NCBI RefSeq assembly: GCF_020404745.1
Contig: NZ_JAIZAP010000001.1
Location: forward strand, 186,001-250,000
Direction of reading: 5' to 3'
From: Aquibacillus saliphilus
GTDB lineage: Bacteria > Bacillota > Bacilli > Bacillales > Amphibacillaceae
DNA length: 64,000 bases
The position numbers and the translations under genes were made by a program. Positions 63,586 to 64,000 of the stretch are shown one piece after another. Position 1 is the first letter of the stretch. Each line of letters opens with the position of its first letter. The notes beneath the pieces are model-generated. The model had not been told where the DNA came from. It saw only the letters and a program-made list of their open reading frames with translations, and made no database searches.

Positions 63586-63772
63586 GTGAGGATAGAGGTG
63601 CAATGACCATTAGTAAGTTACAAGAGGAGAATGAGCTCCGCTAGAAGGTAGCTGAAAGGGGAATTTGCCGAAGTGAGTAGAAACTCATAATTCTACTGCA
63701 CTGGTTCTGTATTGAATTAAATGCAGTGCTGTCATATAGCTAGATGATTCGCTATATGGAGGGCTATCTCGT
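63586..63772 (+). promoter_or_regulatory. Lysine riboswitch (L box)
   Basis: L-box blocks in order: GATAGAGGTGCA, AGTAAGTTACAAGAGGAG, GCTGAAAGGGGAATTTGCCGA, AGTGAGTAGAAACTCA, CTGGTTCTG, GCAGTGCTGTCATAT and TATGGAGGGCTATCTC. P1 is GAGGATAG / CTATCTC. Lysine binding holds P1 and allows the terminator; GTGCATCAT (63771-63779) can otherwise pair with ATGATGCA (63793-63800), an antiterminator overlapping the terminator's 5' arm. Downstream gene is dapA, a standard lysine-pathway target. Confidence 0.93.
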
Positions 63773-63795
63773 GCATCATAATGGAGATAATAATG

Positions 63796-63836
63796 ATGCA
63801 ACAACGATAGCTTCAGCTATTGTTGTTGCATTTTTT
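63796..63836 (+). terminator. Riboswitch-controlled terminator
   Basis: ATGCAACAACGATAGC (63796-63811) pairs with GCTATTGTTGTTGCAT with one G-U pair, then T6. Its 5' arm is shared with the antiterminator. Confidence 0.9.
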
Positions 63837-63937
63837 CTTTTTCAAATCTTTTTCGTTGTGATGAGATACCCTCTATTCATATGAATGTTGTCGTTTATTT
63901 TGAAAGTTGTTTAAAACTATGAATAGAGGTGATTGTA

Positions 63938-64000
63938 ATGAATTTTGGTCGTGTATTAACAGCAATGGTTACGCCATTTGACCAAATTGGGAACATCGAT
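63938..64000 (+). CDS. dapA: 4-hydroxy-tetrahydrodipicolinate synthase, 5' end only
   Basis: 21 codons visible before the window ends: MNFGRVLTAMVTPFDQIGNI, the standard N-terminus of DapA (first enzyme of the lysine branch, condensing pyruvate with aspartate semialdehyde). AGAGGTGAT precedes ATG. Being behind a lysine riboswitch supports the name. Confidence 0.85.
   Translation, partial: MNFGRVLTAMVTPFDQIGNID

Overview
The window is AT-rich DNA from a low-GC, endospore-forming, aerobic member of the Bacillaceae. The evidence is a CotD-type coat protein gene with a sigma-K-like promoter, the cotD-ypsA-gpsB-rnpB-ypsC order known from Bacillus, a ba3-type oxidase, a type III polyketide synthase next to YpbQ, TrhP1/TrhP2, YfkAB, NrnB, MhqO and a mmg/icmF acyl-CoA cluster. 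Gene content resembles the halophilic/halotolerant Oceanobacillus-Virgibacillus group; that assignment is inference. The window begins inside yppE and ends 21 codons into dapA.

Layout. 1-4.1 kb: yppE (partial), cdd, cotD, ypsA, gpsB, RNase P RNA and the rRNA methyltransferase ypsC. 4.1-4.9 kb: a non-coding stretch ending in a second, diverged copy of the ypsC 3' end, directly before an M32 carboxypeptidase gene; this looks like a recombination scar. 6.4-8.8 kb: ba3 cytochrome oxidase (cbaA, cbaB and a 49-aa subunit IIa), then a lipoprotein. 9.8-14.7 kb: SDR oxidoreductase, type III PKS with its methyltransferase, RNase H-like ypdQ, and ypdP under a preQ1-I riboswitch, then an HD hydrolase. 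14.8-16.3 kb: NlpC/P60 endopeptidase and a decayed, lethal-factor-like metallopeptidase fragment. 16.4-19.6 kb: thyA, dfrA, two tatA genes, tatC, yozE. 19.7-30.4 kb: mostly small housekeeping genes (DUF5365, DUF2584, YqfQ/VrrA-like, msrAB, VOC, DUF6501, phosphatase, LysM-M14 peptidase, ferredoxin, acylphosphatase, P1 peptidase, PH protein) and trhP1-trhP2. 30.6-35.3 kb: Rieske-FAD oxidoreductase, alpha/beta hydrolase, and a two-gene unit resembling sulfoquinovosyl-lipid synthesis.

35.3-39.7 kb is an accessory segment: decayed coding remnants, an orphan small gene, a stand-alone LAGLIDADG endonuclease, and a vapB-vapC-tyrosine recombinase unit in which the recombinase appears to start at ATT. 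39.7-47.8 kb: nrnB, yfkAB, mhqO with an MhqR-type operator, small zinc-ribbon and hydrophobic proteins, a patatin, yppC with an overlapping unknown gene, and a cyclic-di-GMP-I (GEMM) riboswitch in front of a 104-aa gene of unknown function. 47.9-52.2 kb: sbcDC. 52.4-60.3 kb: a minus-strand catabolic cluster (mmgA-mmgB-acdA-mmgC-icmF order) preceded by a CcpA cre site. 60.8-63.1 kb: glgC-glgD without the other glycogen genes nearby. 63.5-64.0 kb: promoter, lysine riboswitch, terminator and the start of dapA.

Three riboswitch classes (preQ1-I, c-di-GMP-I, lysine) and RNase P RNA are visible by sequence. I saw no tRNA, rRNA operon, CRISPR array or intact insertion sequence. Many start codons were moved from the longest possible reading frame to the one behind a good Shine-Dalgarno sequence; these choices are stated per gene. 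The strongest candidates for something undescribed are the riboswitch-controlled unknown gene at 47.1 kb and the vapBC-recombinase unit with its ATT start. Family names are from memory of these families; no database search was possible.
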